From: an uncultured Prevotella sp.
Lineage (GTDB): Bacteria > Bacteroidota > Bacteroidia > Bacteroidales > Bacteroidaceae
Direction of reading: 5' to 3'
NCBI GenBank assembly: GCA_900314455.1
Contig: OMVI01000024.1
Coordinates: 1-50,936 of the forward strand
Length of the DNA: 50,936 nucleotides
Positions 7,132-15,842 of this stretch are shown piece by piece. How positions within the stretch are numbered: the stretch's first letter is position 1; every line of letters starts with the position of its first letter. Under the pieces are notes generated by a model. The model had not been told where the DNA came from. It saw nothing but the letters and a program-made list of their open reading frames with translations, and made no database searches. The position numbers and the translations under genes are program-made.

Positions 7132-8448
7132 TTAGCCAAGCATGTTCCTCGCCTTCATTTCGAGGTACTTGTTTATCACGTTGACTGATAAATTCTCAGG
7201 CAGAGTGAGAAGTGCCGTGATGCCGTTCTGCCTTAGTTCGGAAACGATTAGGCGCTGTTCGGCTGCGTATTTTCGTGCTATGGTCTGCTGATAGAACTCC
7301 TCGTTGGTTTCCGGTTTGCGTTCAACGAACTCGCGAAGTTCCCTGTCCTCAAAGAAAACGACCAGTAGCCGATGACGGCGGTCAAGCTGTCGTAAATATG
7401 GCAACTGTCTTTCGAGGCTCGTCTTATCGAAGAAACTGGTGTAAAGGATAAGCAATGAGCGGCGGGTTATATGTCGATTGACATAATCAACAAGAGCGGA
7501 GAAGTCGCTTTCGCCGAATGTTGCCTTCTCCTTATACAGTGCTTCGAGGATTGACTGCATTTGTCCTCCCTGCCGACTAGCGGGCAACGAGGTCTCGACA
7601 CCATCGCAGAAAGTCAGCAATCCGGCCTTGTCCTCCTTCGACATAGCAACGTATGAAAGCACTAGCGATGCGTTTATCGAGTAGTCGAGCAGTGTCATGC
7701 CGCGCCACGACTGCCTCATTACGCGTCCTTTATCAATCACATTGAACACCTGCTGCGACCTTTCCTGTTGGAAAACATTCACCATGAGCTGATGGCGGCG
7801 TGCCGTTGCCTTCCAGTTTATGGAGCGATAGTCATCGCCAACGACATAATCACGGATTTGGGAGAAATCTGTATTGTTTCCTATTCGGCGTATTCGCTTT
7901 ATTCCCAGGTCTGTAAGTCTGTCGCTGATGGCAAGCAACTCGTATCTGTGAAGCATAAGGTAAGAGGGATATACCTTCACGTCTGTCTCACTGCCAAGCG
8001 AATACCGCCTTTCCACTAATCCCAAAACAGTCCGCACGAATACCCTTATCAATCCGAATTTGTAGCTTCCCCGTTCGGTCGGACGCAACTTATAAATAAT
8101 GTTTTTACCTTCTTTTCTTTGCAAGGACAATGCAAAAGACATGTTCCTATCTTGAAATTCAACTGGTATTTCGTCAATGACAGAAAGTTTGATGGAGTAG
8201 GGGTACGAGCTCTCTATGCGCAAATCGACTTCGTTGTCATCACCGTTTGAGAACCGCTCAGCCATAGTCCGCCGTGCCGTGATTCCTTTTTTGTATCTCC
8301 AAAGCAATGTGCAATCAATGACGAAAGCAATCACGATGAGCCACAGAAACACCTTTCCAACTTCAAAGAGAAGTGGCACGGCGGCTCCGGCGGCGCACAA
8401 CGCGCATGCTATAGCCAGTAGAATATATAGTCGTTTGGTAAGGAACAT
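7132..8448 (-). CDS. DUF58 domain membrane protein of the MoxR module
   Basis: A 438-residue protein. Two hydrophobic helices at residues 4-27 and 31-50 anchor it in the inner membrane. The DUF58 signature NNTDFSQIRDYVVGDD, followed by INWKATARR, spans about residues 191-218. The remainder resembles a von Willebrand A-like fold (VIDKG and VLSYVAMSKEDKAGLLTF). DUF58 proteins are almost always encoded beside MoxR ATPases, as here: moxR ends 29 bp upstream on the same strand. The role is inferred to be a membrane client or partner of MoxR. It is the last gene of a six-gene run starting at 13417 and is convergent with the exported protein at 5957-7123. Confidence 0.88.
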   Translation of the reverse strand: MFLTKRLYILLAIACALCAAGAAVPLLFEVGKVFLWLIVIAFVIDCTLLWRYKKGITARRTMAERFSNGDDNEVDLRIESSYPYSIKLSVIDEIPVEFQDRNMSFALSLQRKEGKNIIYKLRPTERGSYKFGLIRVFVRTVLGLVERRYSLGSETDVKVYPSYLMLHRYELLAISDRLTDLGIKRIRRIGNNTDFSQIRDYVVGDDYRSINWKATARRHQLMVNVFQQERSQQVFNVIDKGRVMRQSWRGMTLLDYSINASLVLSYVAMSKEDKAGLLTFCDGVETSLPASRQGGQMQSILEALYKEKATFGESDFSALVDYVNRHITRRSLLILYTSFFDKTSLERQLPYLRQLDRRHRLLVVFFEDRELREFVERKPETNEEFYQQTIARKYAAEQRLIVSELRQNGITALLTLPENLSVNVINKYLEMKARNMLG

Positions 8449-8477
8449 TATACCGTTATTTCGAAATTCTCATGCCG

Positions 8478-9431
8478 TTATTTAGGTACTTCGACCCTGT
8501 CCATCAATTTTGTGGCAACCTTCAACGGCGTCAGACCCTCCATTTCCGCCTCAGCAGTGAGCAGCAGACGATGTTGCAGAACGTAAGGTGTAACCGTCTG
8601 TATGTCTTCTGGCGTCACAAAGTCGCGTCCCGACATCAAGGCTGTTGCTTTGGAAGCCATAAGTATGCCGATACTTGCACGCGGTGAGGCGCCAAGATAT
8701 ACCGCCCGGCTTGTCCGTGTCATACCTGCGATGTCGGTAATGTAGCCAAGCAAGCTGTCGTCGATGTGAATTGAAGGAACCATTTCTCTCATTTGCCTCA
8801 GCTCTTCATTTGTAATTACCGGTGACGGAACATCTTCCGTGGTCTGATTGGTATGCCTCCGCAACACTTCTATTTCTTCGTTGCGCTCAGGATAGCCCAT
8901 AGTGACCTTCATGAGGAAACGGTCGAGTTGCGCCTCGGGCAACCTGTATGTTCCTTCCTGTTCTATTGGGTTCTGCGTTGCGATAACCGTGTAGATGTCA
9001 TCCATGCTGTGTGTAATGCCGTCTATTGTGACCTGACGTTCCTGCATGACCTCGAACAGAGCCGATTGGGTCTTCGCCGGGGCTCGGTTTATTTCGTCAG
9101 CAAGGACTATATCGGCAAAGGCTGGCCCCTCGTGGAAGTCAAACTCCTGTGTTTTCATGTTGAAAACCGTTGTTCCGAGGATATCGCTTGGCATCAAATC
9201 AGGCGTGAACTGTATGCGGCTGAAGCGTGCTCCGATGAGACTTGCTACCAAACGGGCAAGCCGTGTCTTAGCAACGCCGGGCACACCTTCTATCAACACG
9301 TGTCCGTCAGCAAGCAAACAAGTCAAGATAAGGTCAACAGCCTTATCCTGTCCGACGATGACTTTCGATATGCTTTCCCGTATTCTGTCAATCTTTTCGC
9401 TGAAAGCAGCGATGTCGTTGGTTTGTTCCAT
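8478..9431 (-). CDS. moxR: MoxR-family AAA+ ATPase
   Basis: A 317-residue cytosolic AAA+ ATPase of normal MoxR length. Walker A is GVPGVAKT (residues 49-56) and Walker B is IVLADEINR (108-116), with the family's adjoining NRAPAKTQSALFEVMQERQVT. Sensor and lid regions follow (ATQNPIEQEGTYRLPEAQLDRF and RTSRAVYLGASPRA). MoxR proteins act as chaperone-like remodelers of metal- or membrane-associated partners; the substrate here is unknown. It lies between DUF58 (29 bp downstream) and DUF4350 (59 bp upstream), so it is the likely engine of this membrane module. Confidence 0.93.
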   Translation of the reverse strand: MEQTNDIAAFSEKIDRIRESISKVIVGQDKAVDLILTCLLADGHVLIEGVPGVAKTRLARLVASLIGARFSRIQFTPDLMPSDILGTTVFNMKTQEFDFHEGPAFADIVLADEINRAPAKTQSALFEVMQERQVTIDGITHSMDDIYTVIATQNPIEQEGTYRLPEAQLDRFLMKVTMGYPERNEEIEVLRRHTNQTTEDVPSPVITNEELRQMREMVPSIHIDDSLLGYITDIAGMTRTSRAVYLGASPRASIGILMASKATALMSGRDFVTPEDIQTVTPYVLQHRLLLTAEAEMEGLTPLKVATKLMDRVEVPK

Positions 9432-9490
9432 ATATCTTTTCCCTTTGTTTTTATCTTATTGAATTTGCTCCATACAAATTCTGAAGTTCC

Positions 9491-10834
9491 TTATGTAAGT
9501 CTCTCCGTGATGTCGTTCATCGCTTTGATGAGTCTCTGCATGTCATCGTCAGTTATATTTCCCTCGTATACCGACGCAATTCTGAGCTCACGGATGATAC
9601 TGTCTATTTTGTCCTTTGGTATTCCCGTCTTGTGGGAAAGAGCTGAGAAAGTGTGCTCGTTGTCGGCAGTATCCGTTACGTCAAGTCCTGTCAGACGTTG
9701 TACATCATCTGCAAACAGATACCATCGCTTCTCAATCAAGTCACCGTTGCGATGCTTCTGATAGAACAGACTTCCTATCATGCGGATGAAACGAAGGTTA
9801 TGATTGGCTGGCTTTGTGATTGTCGGTATTGCCCTTTGCCGTCTCCGCGCCGTGAAAATGAAGAAAAGCAGAATGCCGATAAGCACAATCCACAGTGCTA
9901 TCCTCAACGGCGGACGCTCCAGCAGTTCCCGTGTTGGCGACTGGCTTGCAACGTATTGTTCATCTGTTTCCATATAAGAAGTAGTCCGGACTATAGGTCT
10001 GTCGGCTATCAATGACATCAACCTCATTACATAAAGGTTACTCTGACGATTAAGAATGCCATAGTTGGTAAACAGCAACGGCGTCGAAACTACTATCAAT
10101 TCGCCTCTTCCATACTTCCTTTGTGCAGCAATCGTCGCACGAGTGTAGCCTTCCCATGTTATAGAACCACTTACGTCGTCGTACACCTGCGCATTAACAT
10201 TAATCCACGAGAGCACCTCCCAACTCTTCCTCTGCTTTTCGCTGAACTCCAGAGTGTCGTTTGCTGTGAGTGTACTTTCAGTGATATATCTCGCCTTGGG
10301 AAACTTCTGTGGTATGCCAGTCCACCGAATCGTGTCATAACGGTTGCTATCATTCACCCGGCTTTTGAGCAATTCCTTTATATTACTTAGTTGAAAAGGG
10401 CTCATGCCATGAATGTCCACGCCGAATTCCTTGCTGAACTGCGACTCTTGAGATATAGAAAGAGTGTCGTCTTCGTTAAATGTTGAAGTCGTACCGGACA
10501 TTACCAGCATAATGTTGTTGCCCTTTTGCAGCAATGCCTTCATCTGTTTCAAATCGTTCTCATTGTATTTGAAGTCGGTGGTAACGACCAGAAAACTCCT
10601 TGCAGCTTTCGTTCCGTCATGGTTAAGCTGATAGAAAGACTTGTGTTCAACAGTGTACCGGCTTCCAACAGTCTGATGCATGACGCTGTCGAACACGAAA
10701 GCGCCAAGCGGCTGACGGTCTTTGGGATGGAAAGACGGCTTCCACACGAACGTCTTAGGCTGTAGGAACTGCGTCAAAGCTACGAAAGCAATGAACAAGA
10801 CGACGAAAATGACAAATCCACGGTTCAGTTTCAT
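9491..10834 (-). CDS. DUF4350-like membrane protein of the MoxR module
   Basis: A 447-residue protein with one N-terminal membrane helix (residues about 5-22), a large extracytoplasmic domain, a second helix near 308-328 (IALWIVLIGILLFFIF) and a basic cytoplasmic tail of about 115 residues. Family assignment to DUF4350 rests on topology, on segments such as SFLVVTTDFKYNENDLKQMKALLQKGNNIMLV (a Rossmann-like start) and on its neighbours, so it is probable rather than certain. The ATG overlaps the stop of the upstream DUF4129 gene by 4 bp (10831-10834), indicating translational coupling. Its function is unknown. Confidence 0.75.
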   Translation of the reverse strand: MKLNRGFVIFVVLFIAFVALTQFLQPKTFVWKPSFHPKDRQPLGAFVFDSVMHQTVGSRYTVEHKSFYQLNHDGTKAARSFLVVTTDFKYNENDLKQMKALLQKGNNIMLVMSGTTSTFNEDDTLSISQESQFSKEFGVDIHGMSPFQLSNIKELLKSRVNDSNRYDTIRWTGIPQKFPKARYITESTLTANDTLEFSEKQRKSWEVLSWINVNAQVYDDVSGSITWEGYTRATIAAQRKYGRGELIVVSTPLLFTNYGILNRQSNLYVMRLMSLIADRPIVRTTSYMETDEQYVASQSPTRELLERPPLRIALWIVLIGILLFFIFTARRRQRAIPTITKPANHNLRFIRMIGSLFYQKHRNGDLIEKRWYLFADDVQRLTGLDVTDTADNEHTFSALSHKTGIPKDKIDSIIRELRIASVYEGNITDDDMQRLIKAMNDITERLT

Positions 10835-11484
10835 TGCCTGCCTCCTTTCCCACTGAAGTACGCCTTCTCTTCATTGGCATCACTGTTGACCATTGTTTCA
10901 ACACTTTTCGCCAACGAATTCATTGTCACATAATCGTCTTCCGTAGCCTCAACTCCACTGTATCTTATTCGAAGGAACAAGTTGGAAAGTCGGCGGAAGT
11001 CACTGTTAATGAACTCGTGGGCATACTGTGTCGGCGTCTTATATATCTTCCAGTCAATCAACTTACCATCGCTGAGTTTGCGAAGCAGCTTCAGGTAAGT
11101 CAGCCGAACAGCCTCCCGCCAGTCCTTTCGTTCTATAGCCCTGCTTATTTCCTTGTCGAAATCAATGCCGTATATCGTGTCTTCCGTTACTTTATAGTCA
11201 GTTTTAGCCTTCTTATTACGAAAGAACACCGCCGGTCGCTTGTATATAATGAACACAACAAGAGCCAACAGAAGGACAATACCTATAATAATTAATATTG
11301 TATTGACATCGTTGGAGTCTATGCTGCTGTTTCCAAAGAGTTTGCCGAGCAGCTTTCCAATCGCATCGTTCAGTCTGTCCCACACCGTTTCACCCGAACG
11401 GGCAATCTCCCGTTCGTAGTCATAGTCGCCGTTAGCACGCCAGGCGTTAATGGCGGCAGTGTCTATGGTGAGCGTGTCAGTCAC
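10831..11484 (-). CDS. DUF4129 domain protein of the MoxR module
   Basis: A 217-residue protein with an N-terminal extracytoplasmic segment, one membrane helix at about residues 63-84 (TILIIIGIVLLLALVVFIIY) and a C-terminal cytoplasmic helical domain. The C-terminal segment with ERKDWREAVRLTYLKLLRKL followed by TPTQYAHEF is the usual DUF4129 pattern. It overlaps the DUF4350 gene by 4 bp and lies 18 bp after the upstream membrane protein gene. The function of the family is not established; context places it with the MoxR ATPase. Confidence 0.78.
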   Translation of the reverse strand: MTDTLTIDTAAINAWRANGDYDYEREIARSGETVWDRLNDAIGKLLGKLFGNSSIDSNDVNTILIIIGIVLLLALVVFIIYKRPAVFFRNKKAKTDYKVTEDTIYGIDFDKEISRAIERKDWREAVRLTYLKLLRKLSDGKLIDWKIYKTPTQYAHEFINSDFRRLSNLFLRIRYSGVEATEDDYVTMNSLAKSVETMVNSDANEEKAYFSGKGGRQ

Positions 11485-11502
11485 TTGCCAGATGCGGAAA
11501 GC

Positions 11503-12435
11503 TTAAAGATTGTTGAAATCGTTGATGTCGTCTTGCACGGAGAACGCGTCCTCCTGCTCGGCAGCATTTGAGTATTGATAGCTCATAGCGACGTAGGTAA
11601 GCAGTGAAAGGGCAAACGTACCGACTCCCATCAGCATCGCAAGGATGTAGGTAATTGTGTTGAACATCGGGGATGTAGCCATTGCAGACACCGTATCTTC
11701 GGTCAATGCCAGAGCCTTTATGAAGAAACAGACAGCCCATGGTATAGAGAACACCGAGCCGACAATATCCGTTATCAGCGCAAAGACAATCGCAAGCGCC
11801 AGCACACCACCGAAAGTCTTCCAGCTAAGTTTGATTCCACGCTGCCATGCATCCCATATTGAGATATCCTCAAACATGTAAACGGGCAAGATTAGCTGAA
11901 CAACAACAAAGAGAATGATAACAGCCGGAATGACGAGAAGCAGCACGAACCATTGCAAAAATAGAGCCAGCAGCACGAAAACAATACTTGCCGCAACGAA
12001 GAAAACTATTACTGAAAGCGCGTATTTGATAACTCTCCAGAAGTTGTTTATCATGTATGGCTTTATTTCCTCGAACGTAATGCCCTGCAAGCCGTTGTCC
12101 CTTTCGTTGTATAGTTGCATCAGCGCAAAAATCATAGCTAGTACGACAGCCATGCCAACTGTCATAATGATGCCTCCAAACAATGTCGCAACAGATGTAC
12201 CGATGGCAGTAGCGGTGCTTATATCACTGTCCTTGAAATCGCTCATGCTTGACGAATAGAACCAGTTCATGCCCACACCGAAGATGATACCTACCGGGCA
12301 GATGGTGTAAAGCAGATATTTCCAGATGTAACGGAGGTTCTGCTGAAAGAAACTGAACGTCACAGAGACTTTGTCCCCGAAGTTTCTCACCTTGTAGAAA
12401 GGTATCTTCTGATTATACATATTATAAAAATCCAT
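11503..12435 (-). CDS. Polytopic inner-membrane protein of the MoxR module
   Basis: A 310-residue protein with an amphipathic N-terminus (IPFYKVRNFGDKVSVTFSF) and about six membrane helices, for instance around residues 35-60, 85-112, 135-160, 160-182, 205-232 and 262-290. It resembles the membrane proteins that accompany MoxR/DUF4129 clusters and is distantly like glycerophosphodiester phosphodiesterase membrane domains, but I cannot name the family with confidence. The start at 12435 overlaps the end of the SpoIIM-like gene by 14 bp; Met6 (12420) is an alternative start that would remove the overlap. Confidence 0.72.
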   Translation of the reverse strand: MDFYNMYNQKIPFYKVRNFGDKVSVTFSFFQQNLRYIWKYLLYTICPVGIIFGVGMNWFYSSSMSDFKDSDISTATAIGTSVATLFGGIIMTVGMAVVLAMIFALMQLYNERDNGLQGITFEEIKPYMINNFWRVIKYALSVIVFFVAASIVFVLLALFLQWFVLLLVIPAVIILFVVVQLILPVYMFEDISIWDAWQRGIKLSWKTFGGVLALAIVFALITDIVGSVFSIPWAVCFFIKALALTEDTVSAMATSPMFNTITYILAMLMGVGTFALSLLTYVAMSYQYSNAAEQEDAFSVQDDINDFNNL

Positions 12436-13417
12436 ATTCTTTTTCGTTTTTCTTAGTTTCGTTATTTTTCTTGTGAGCGAGCCGATAAGGCAGAATTACA
12501 AAGTATCCAATGATGAATGCCAACGAGAGAATTATTATCGTGAGCCGCAAGGCATCGGGAATTTCAGTATGGCGGGTAACAAATCCTTCGATGAAACCAG
12601 CGACAATGAATATCGGAATGGTACCAACGATTATCTTCGCTCCTCGCTTTGCGCCTCTTCGGAACGACTCCAGACGAGGGTATGTGCCGGGAAACAGCCA
12701 GCCGTTGCCCATTGCGAAGCCCGCCGCCGCTGCTATAATGATGGCGCTTATCTCCAAAGTTCCGTGCAGAAAGACAGCCAACAGTGACTCGACAAGCAAA
12801 CCGTGCTGGGCGAAGAAAGTCTCAAAGCAACCGAGCATTACCAAGTTTTGGAACAGATACCACCCCGTAGCGATACTCGTCAGCAGTCCCGAGGCAAACA
12901 TAGAGAACGATACCCACACATTATTAATAGTAATACTGAGGAACATCGGCGCCTCACTCTCACCTGAGTAAACCGCCATAGGCTTACCGTTGGCAATGTT
13001 CCCGAGAGTCATGTCTACATACCTGTCGCCGAGGATGATACGGCAGAACTCCGGGTCGAGCATCTGTGACACAATTCCTATAAGCGTACTGACGACGGCA
13101 ACAATAAAGGAAGCAAGCAGCAACTTGCGGTTCTCATACATCGTCATCGGCACTTCGCGTGTCCAGAAAGTCAGAATGCGCTTCCAAGGCTCACGCCGTG
13201 TGCCGTAGATACGCCGGTGCAGCGTGGCACAAAGACCGTTCAGGTACAGCGTGATGCGTGAGTTAGGGTAGTGGGAGCGTGCAAAGGCAAGGTCGCCCGT
13301 CAGCTTTGTGTAAGCCTCGGCGAGAGTGTCGGGACTTTCGCTGTCGGCATTGTCGACGACAATCTCCAGTCTTTGCCAGTCATCCAGATTGTTTCTTAAG
13401 AACGTGAATTCTTTCAA
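12422..13417 (-). CDS. SpoIIM-like (stage II sporulation protein M family) membrane protein
   Basis: A 331-residue protein with a cytoplasmic N-terminal region of about 100 residues and five or more membrane helices, ending in a basic tail (KKNNETKKNEKE). The helix carrying LAVFLHGTLEISAIIIAAAAG, with the HGxxE motif, is the hallmark of the SpoIIM/DUF95 family. Non-sporulating bacteria have these proteins in MoxR neighbourhoods. The reading frame begins with TTG at 13417, and the product MKEFTFLRNN starts as expected for Bacteroidetes homologues, so I accept the TTG. It is the first gene of the minus-strand run, and its promoter must overlap the divergent promoter of the RDD gene. Confidence 0.85.
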   Translation of the reverse strand: MKEFTFLRNNLDDWQRLEIVVDNADSESPDTLAEAYTKLTGDLAFARSHYPNSRITLYLNGLCATLHRRIYGTRREPWKRILTFWTREVPMTMYENRKLLLASFIVAVVSTLIGIVSQMLDPEFCRIILGDRYVDMTLGNIANGKPMAVYSGESEAPMFLSITINNVWVSFSMFASGLLTSIATGWYLFQNLVMLGCFETFFAQHGLLVESLLAVFLHGTLEISAIIIAAAAGFAMGNGWLFPGTYPRLESFRRGAKRGAKIIVGTIPIFIVAGFIEGFVTRHTEIPDALRLTIIILSLAFIIGYFVILPYRLAHKKNNETKKNEKEYGFL

Positions 13418-13444
13418 CTCGTTTTGAAAAGTATTTGGTTACTG

Positions 13445-13476
13445 TTTGCAAAATTACGGAAAAAAGTATAACTTTG
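13445..13476 (+). promoter_or_regulatory. Promoter of the RDD gene (divergent to the MoxR operon)
   Basis: TTTG at 13445-13448 and the -7 box TAACTTTG at 13469-13476 are 20 bp apart. Transcription would start near 13483, downstream of the in-frame ATG at 13435, which therefore cannot be the start codon. The 80-bp gap between the two opposite genes must also hold the promoter of the minus-strand operon. TACTTTTC on the minus strand near 13427-13434 is a weak -7 candidate. Confidence 0.7.
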
Positions 13477-13497
13477 CAAACAAAAGAGCTACAAAAA

Positions 13498-14214
13498 TTG
13501 GATTACGACATCATAACTCCACAATTTGTTACCATCACGCAAACACCGGCAAGCATCGGAACGCGTATCGTTGCCCGCATAATAGACTATGCGATAATAG
13601 GACTGTGGGTAATTTCCTGGATGGTATTCTTCTTCAATTACGGCTCGTCGCTTGGAAGCGAAACCACTGCTGTGGCTCTTTTGCTCTTTGTCTACTTACC
13701 CGTTCTGATGTATACGTTCCTTTGGGAGACCTTCATGAACGGTCAGACCCCTGGCAAACGCATAATGAATATTCGCGTAATGCGCCGCGATGGTGAGCAG
13801 CCGTCGGTCGGCAACTACTTCATTCGTTGGATTTGTGAGATTGTAGACATAGGTTTCAGTTGCATCGGTCTGCTGTTTATGATTTGCACACGCAACACCC
13901 AGCGCCTCGGCGATATAGCGGCTGGCACAGTCGTAGTACGTCTTGACGACTATAAGAACTACTATATCTCGCTTTCAGACTTCGACTATGCCCGTCGCGA
14001 CTACAAACCGCAGTACCCGCAGGTAGAGAATCTGACCACCGGGCAGGTCGAAGCGATAGGGAAAGCGTTGAACAATGTCACCGACATCACGACCATGAGC
14101 CGCCTGTCAGCCAAGGTTGCCGAACGTATGGGTGTGTCACCAAAAGGCTCGCCGTGGCAATTTCTCACCACGGTACTTCATGATTACCAGTACTATGCTA
14201 TGCAGATAATCTGA
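13498..14214 (+). CDS. RDD-family membrane protein
   Basis: A 238-residue protein if started at TTG 13498, the first usable codon after the predicted transcription start at about 13483; the ATG at 13435 lies upstream of the promoter. The RDD domain starts at IGTRIVARIIDYAI and contains three or four membrane helices with the usual W-E-x-F-x-N-G-Q-T-P-G-K-R-I-M segment. A soluble tail of about 75 residues follows. RDD proteins are inner-membrane proteins of uncertain function, some linked to ion transport. Divergent placement from the SpoIIM/DUF4129/MoxR/DUF58 run suggests it belongs to the same membrane system. Confidence 0.82.
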   Translation: MDYDIITPQFVTITQTPASIGTRIVARIIDYAIIGLWVISWMVFFFNYGSSLGSETTAVALLLFVYLPVLMYTFLWETFMNGQTPGKRIMNIRVMRRDGEQPSVGNYFIRWICEIVDIGFSCIGLLFMICTRNTQRLGDIAAGTVVVRLDDYKNYYISLSDFDYARRDYKPQYPQVENLTTGQVEAIGKALNNVTDITTMSRLSAKVAERMGVSPKGSPWQFLTTVLHDYQYYAMQII

Positions 14215-14234
14215 TATTATTATCCGTATTCAAG

Positions 14235-14687
14235 TTATTCGCCAAGTATTTGGCTGGCGTGTTCCTTAACCTTTATCTGCTTAGGCTTGAAGATTTCGGT
14301 AATCACACCATTCTCGTCAGCAATGAAAGTCGTACGGAACGTGCCCATTGTTGTCCTTCCGTACATCTTCTTCTCTCCATAAACGCCAAGCTCGGTTACA
14401 AGTTTCTTGTCAGTGTCTGCAATGAGCGGGAACGGCAGATTATACTTTGCGATGAACTTCTTGTGGCTCTCAGCACTCTGAATGCTCACGCCAACGACAG
14501 CATAACCTAACGAAAGGAAACGCTCATAGTTGTCGCGAAGGTTGCAAGCCTCGTTCGTACAACCCGGTGTCGAGTCCTTTGGATAAACGTACAGTACGAG
14601 TTTCTTACCCTTGAAATCACTCAGCTTAATCTCTTTGCCGTCCTGGTCAACGCCAAGAACTTCCGGCAGCTTCTGTCCAATTTCCAT
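14235..14687 (-). CDS. bcp: Thiol peroxidase of the Bcp (PrxQ) family
   Basis: A 150-residue peroxiredoxin of normal length. It reduces hydrogen peroxide and organic peroxides with electrons from thioredoxin. The peroxidatic Cys43 lies in the PxxxTPGCT motif (PKDSTPGCTNEACNLRD), and Cys48, five residues on, is the resolving Cys of the atypical 2-Cys Bcp type. It is convergent with the RDD gene (20-bp gap). The transporter gene upstream on the same strand ends 39 bp before it, so a shared transcript is possible. Confidence 0.93.
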   Translation of the reverse strand: MEIGQKLPEVLGVDQDGKEIKLSDFKGKKLVLYVYPKDSTPGCTNEACNLRDNYERFLSLGYAVVGVSIQSAESHKKFIAKYNLPFPLIADTDKKLVTELGVYGEKKMYGRTTMGTFRTTFIADENGVITEIFKPKQIKVKEHASQILGE

Positions 14688-14726
14688 AATTATAACTGTT
14701 TTGTTTAATTTTGATATACTTGAAGT

Positions 14727-15662
14727 CTATTTTGAGGCAACGCTCTGTGTGCTTTTCTTTATGTCGTTCTTCGACTTACTCTTGATAACCATCCACACAC
14801 CGGTGAAGACAAGGATGACTGCTATGGCATGACGCCCTGTGAACACCGCAATGCCTGCTGCAACACTGACAATCACCGATACTATTGGCTGCACATAGTT
14901 GTACACGCTGACGACTGTCGGACGCAGTACTCTCTGCCCTACAACGGCAAGCATGTAGCTCAGATACGTGCCGAAGATGACCACGAAACCAGCCTCCATC
15001 CATGTCGTCGATGTAATGTCGGTCCATGCGACTTGCGACAAATGGCCTGTCGTGAATGGCAGAATGAAGATTGTCGACCATGTGAACATCCACTTGTTGA
15101 CAGTTACGACGTTGTATTTCTTTATCAATGGATTGAAGAGAGTAAGATAGAGGGCAAACGAAATCTGCGCGCAGAGACACATTATGTCACCCCATATATT
15201 GCCGGCTTTGCCCCCCGACTGTGCACTCGACAGTATCAGGACAATAGCTCCGGCACATCCTATTACCACTCCGCCGGCTTTCATCCACGTGATAGGCTCC
15301 TTCAGGATGATGAAGGACAGTATCATGGCGAACACCGGAAGCGAAGTCGTCACGATGCTCGAGTTTATCGGCGATGTGTAATTCAGTCCGATTGTGAACA
15401 GGCATTGGTTGAACACAACTGCAAGCAGTGCCGCTCCGCCAAGGTAAACAACGTGTTTCCATGGGATACGCTCACGAACGAAAATCGAAGTTATCCAAAA
15501 CAGTATTGCCGCACCTGCTACACGAAAGCTGACAAGTGTTATGTCGTCGATGCCATGCAGCATCGCTTGTTTGCCGATTGGCGCCATCAGTCCCCAGAAC
15601 AACTCCGCTGAGAGCAGGCTCAGATGCGCCTGTAATGCCTTATTCTTTCTCTTTTGTTCCAT
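14727..15662 (-). CDS. EamA-family (DMT superfamily) transporter
   Basis: A 311-residue inner-membrane protein with ten hydrophobic segments arranged as two EamA repeats. The N-terminal repeat includes LSLLSAELFWGLMAPIGKQA and the second repeat begins around NIWGDIMCLCAQISFALYLT. The conserved PVFAMILSFIILKEPIT motif and the terminal basic tail are typical of drug/metabolite exporters. The substrate cannot be predicted; amino-acid or metabolite efflux is common in the family. Its own minus-strand promoter lies at 15724-15755. It may be co-transcribed with bcp downstream. Confidence 0.87.
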   Translation of the reverse strand: MEQKRKNKALQAHLSLLSAELFWGLMAPIGKQAMLHGIDDITLVSFRVAGAAILFWITSIFVRERIPWKHVVYLGGAALLAVVFNQCLFTIGLNYTSPINSSIVTTSLPVFAMILSFIILKEPITWMKAGGVVIGCAGAIVLILSSAQSGGKAGNIWGDIMCLCAQISFALYLTLFNPLIKKYNVVTVNKWMFTWSTIFILPFTTGHLSQVAWTDITSTTWMEAGFVVIFGTYLSYMLAVVGQRVLRPTVVSVYNYVQPIVSVIVSVAAGIAVFTGRHAIAVILVFTGVWMVIKSKSKNDIKKSTQSVASK

Positions 15663-15723
15663 TTAGTTTTATAATTCTCCGGAGCGTCAACGTGTTATGC
15701 TCCTTATTCTTAAGTACGGGCGG

Positions 15724-15755
15724 CAAAGTTATTAAATAAAAATGAGAACAGCAAA
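15724..15755 (-). promoter_or_regulatory. Promoter of the EamA transporter gene
   Basis: On the minus strand the -7 box TAACTTTG (plus-strand 15724-15731) has TTTG (plus-strand 15752-15755) 20 bp upstream. Transcription would start near 15717, about 55 nt before the start codon at 15662. Confidence 0.65.
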
Positions 15756-15788
15756 GAAAACGAAAAGAACATTTTTTGAGTTCTTTTC

Positions 15789-15819
15789 TTTGCCATTCCA
15801 CTCGTTTGCTGTACCTTTG
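15789..15819 (+). promoter_or_regulatory. Promoter of the MscS-type channel gene
   Basis: TTTG at 15789-15792 and TACCTTTG at 15812-15819 are separated by 19 bp. Transcription should start near 15826, giving a leader of only about 17 nt before ATG 15843. Confidence 0.72.
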
Positions 15820-15842
15820 CAAGACGATTTAATCAATCTCAG

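Noticed and set aside
14829-15611. Open frame of 260 codons on the plus strand opposite the EamA transporter
   Set aside because: Rich in Cys, His and Arg with no fold; the transporter on the other strand has convincing helices and its own promoter.
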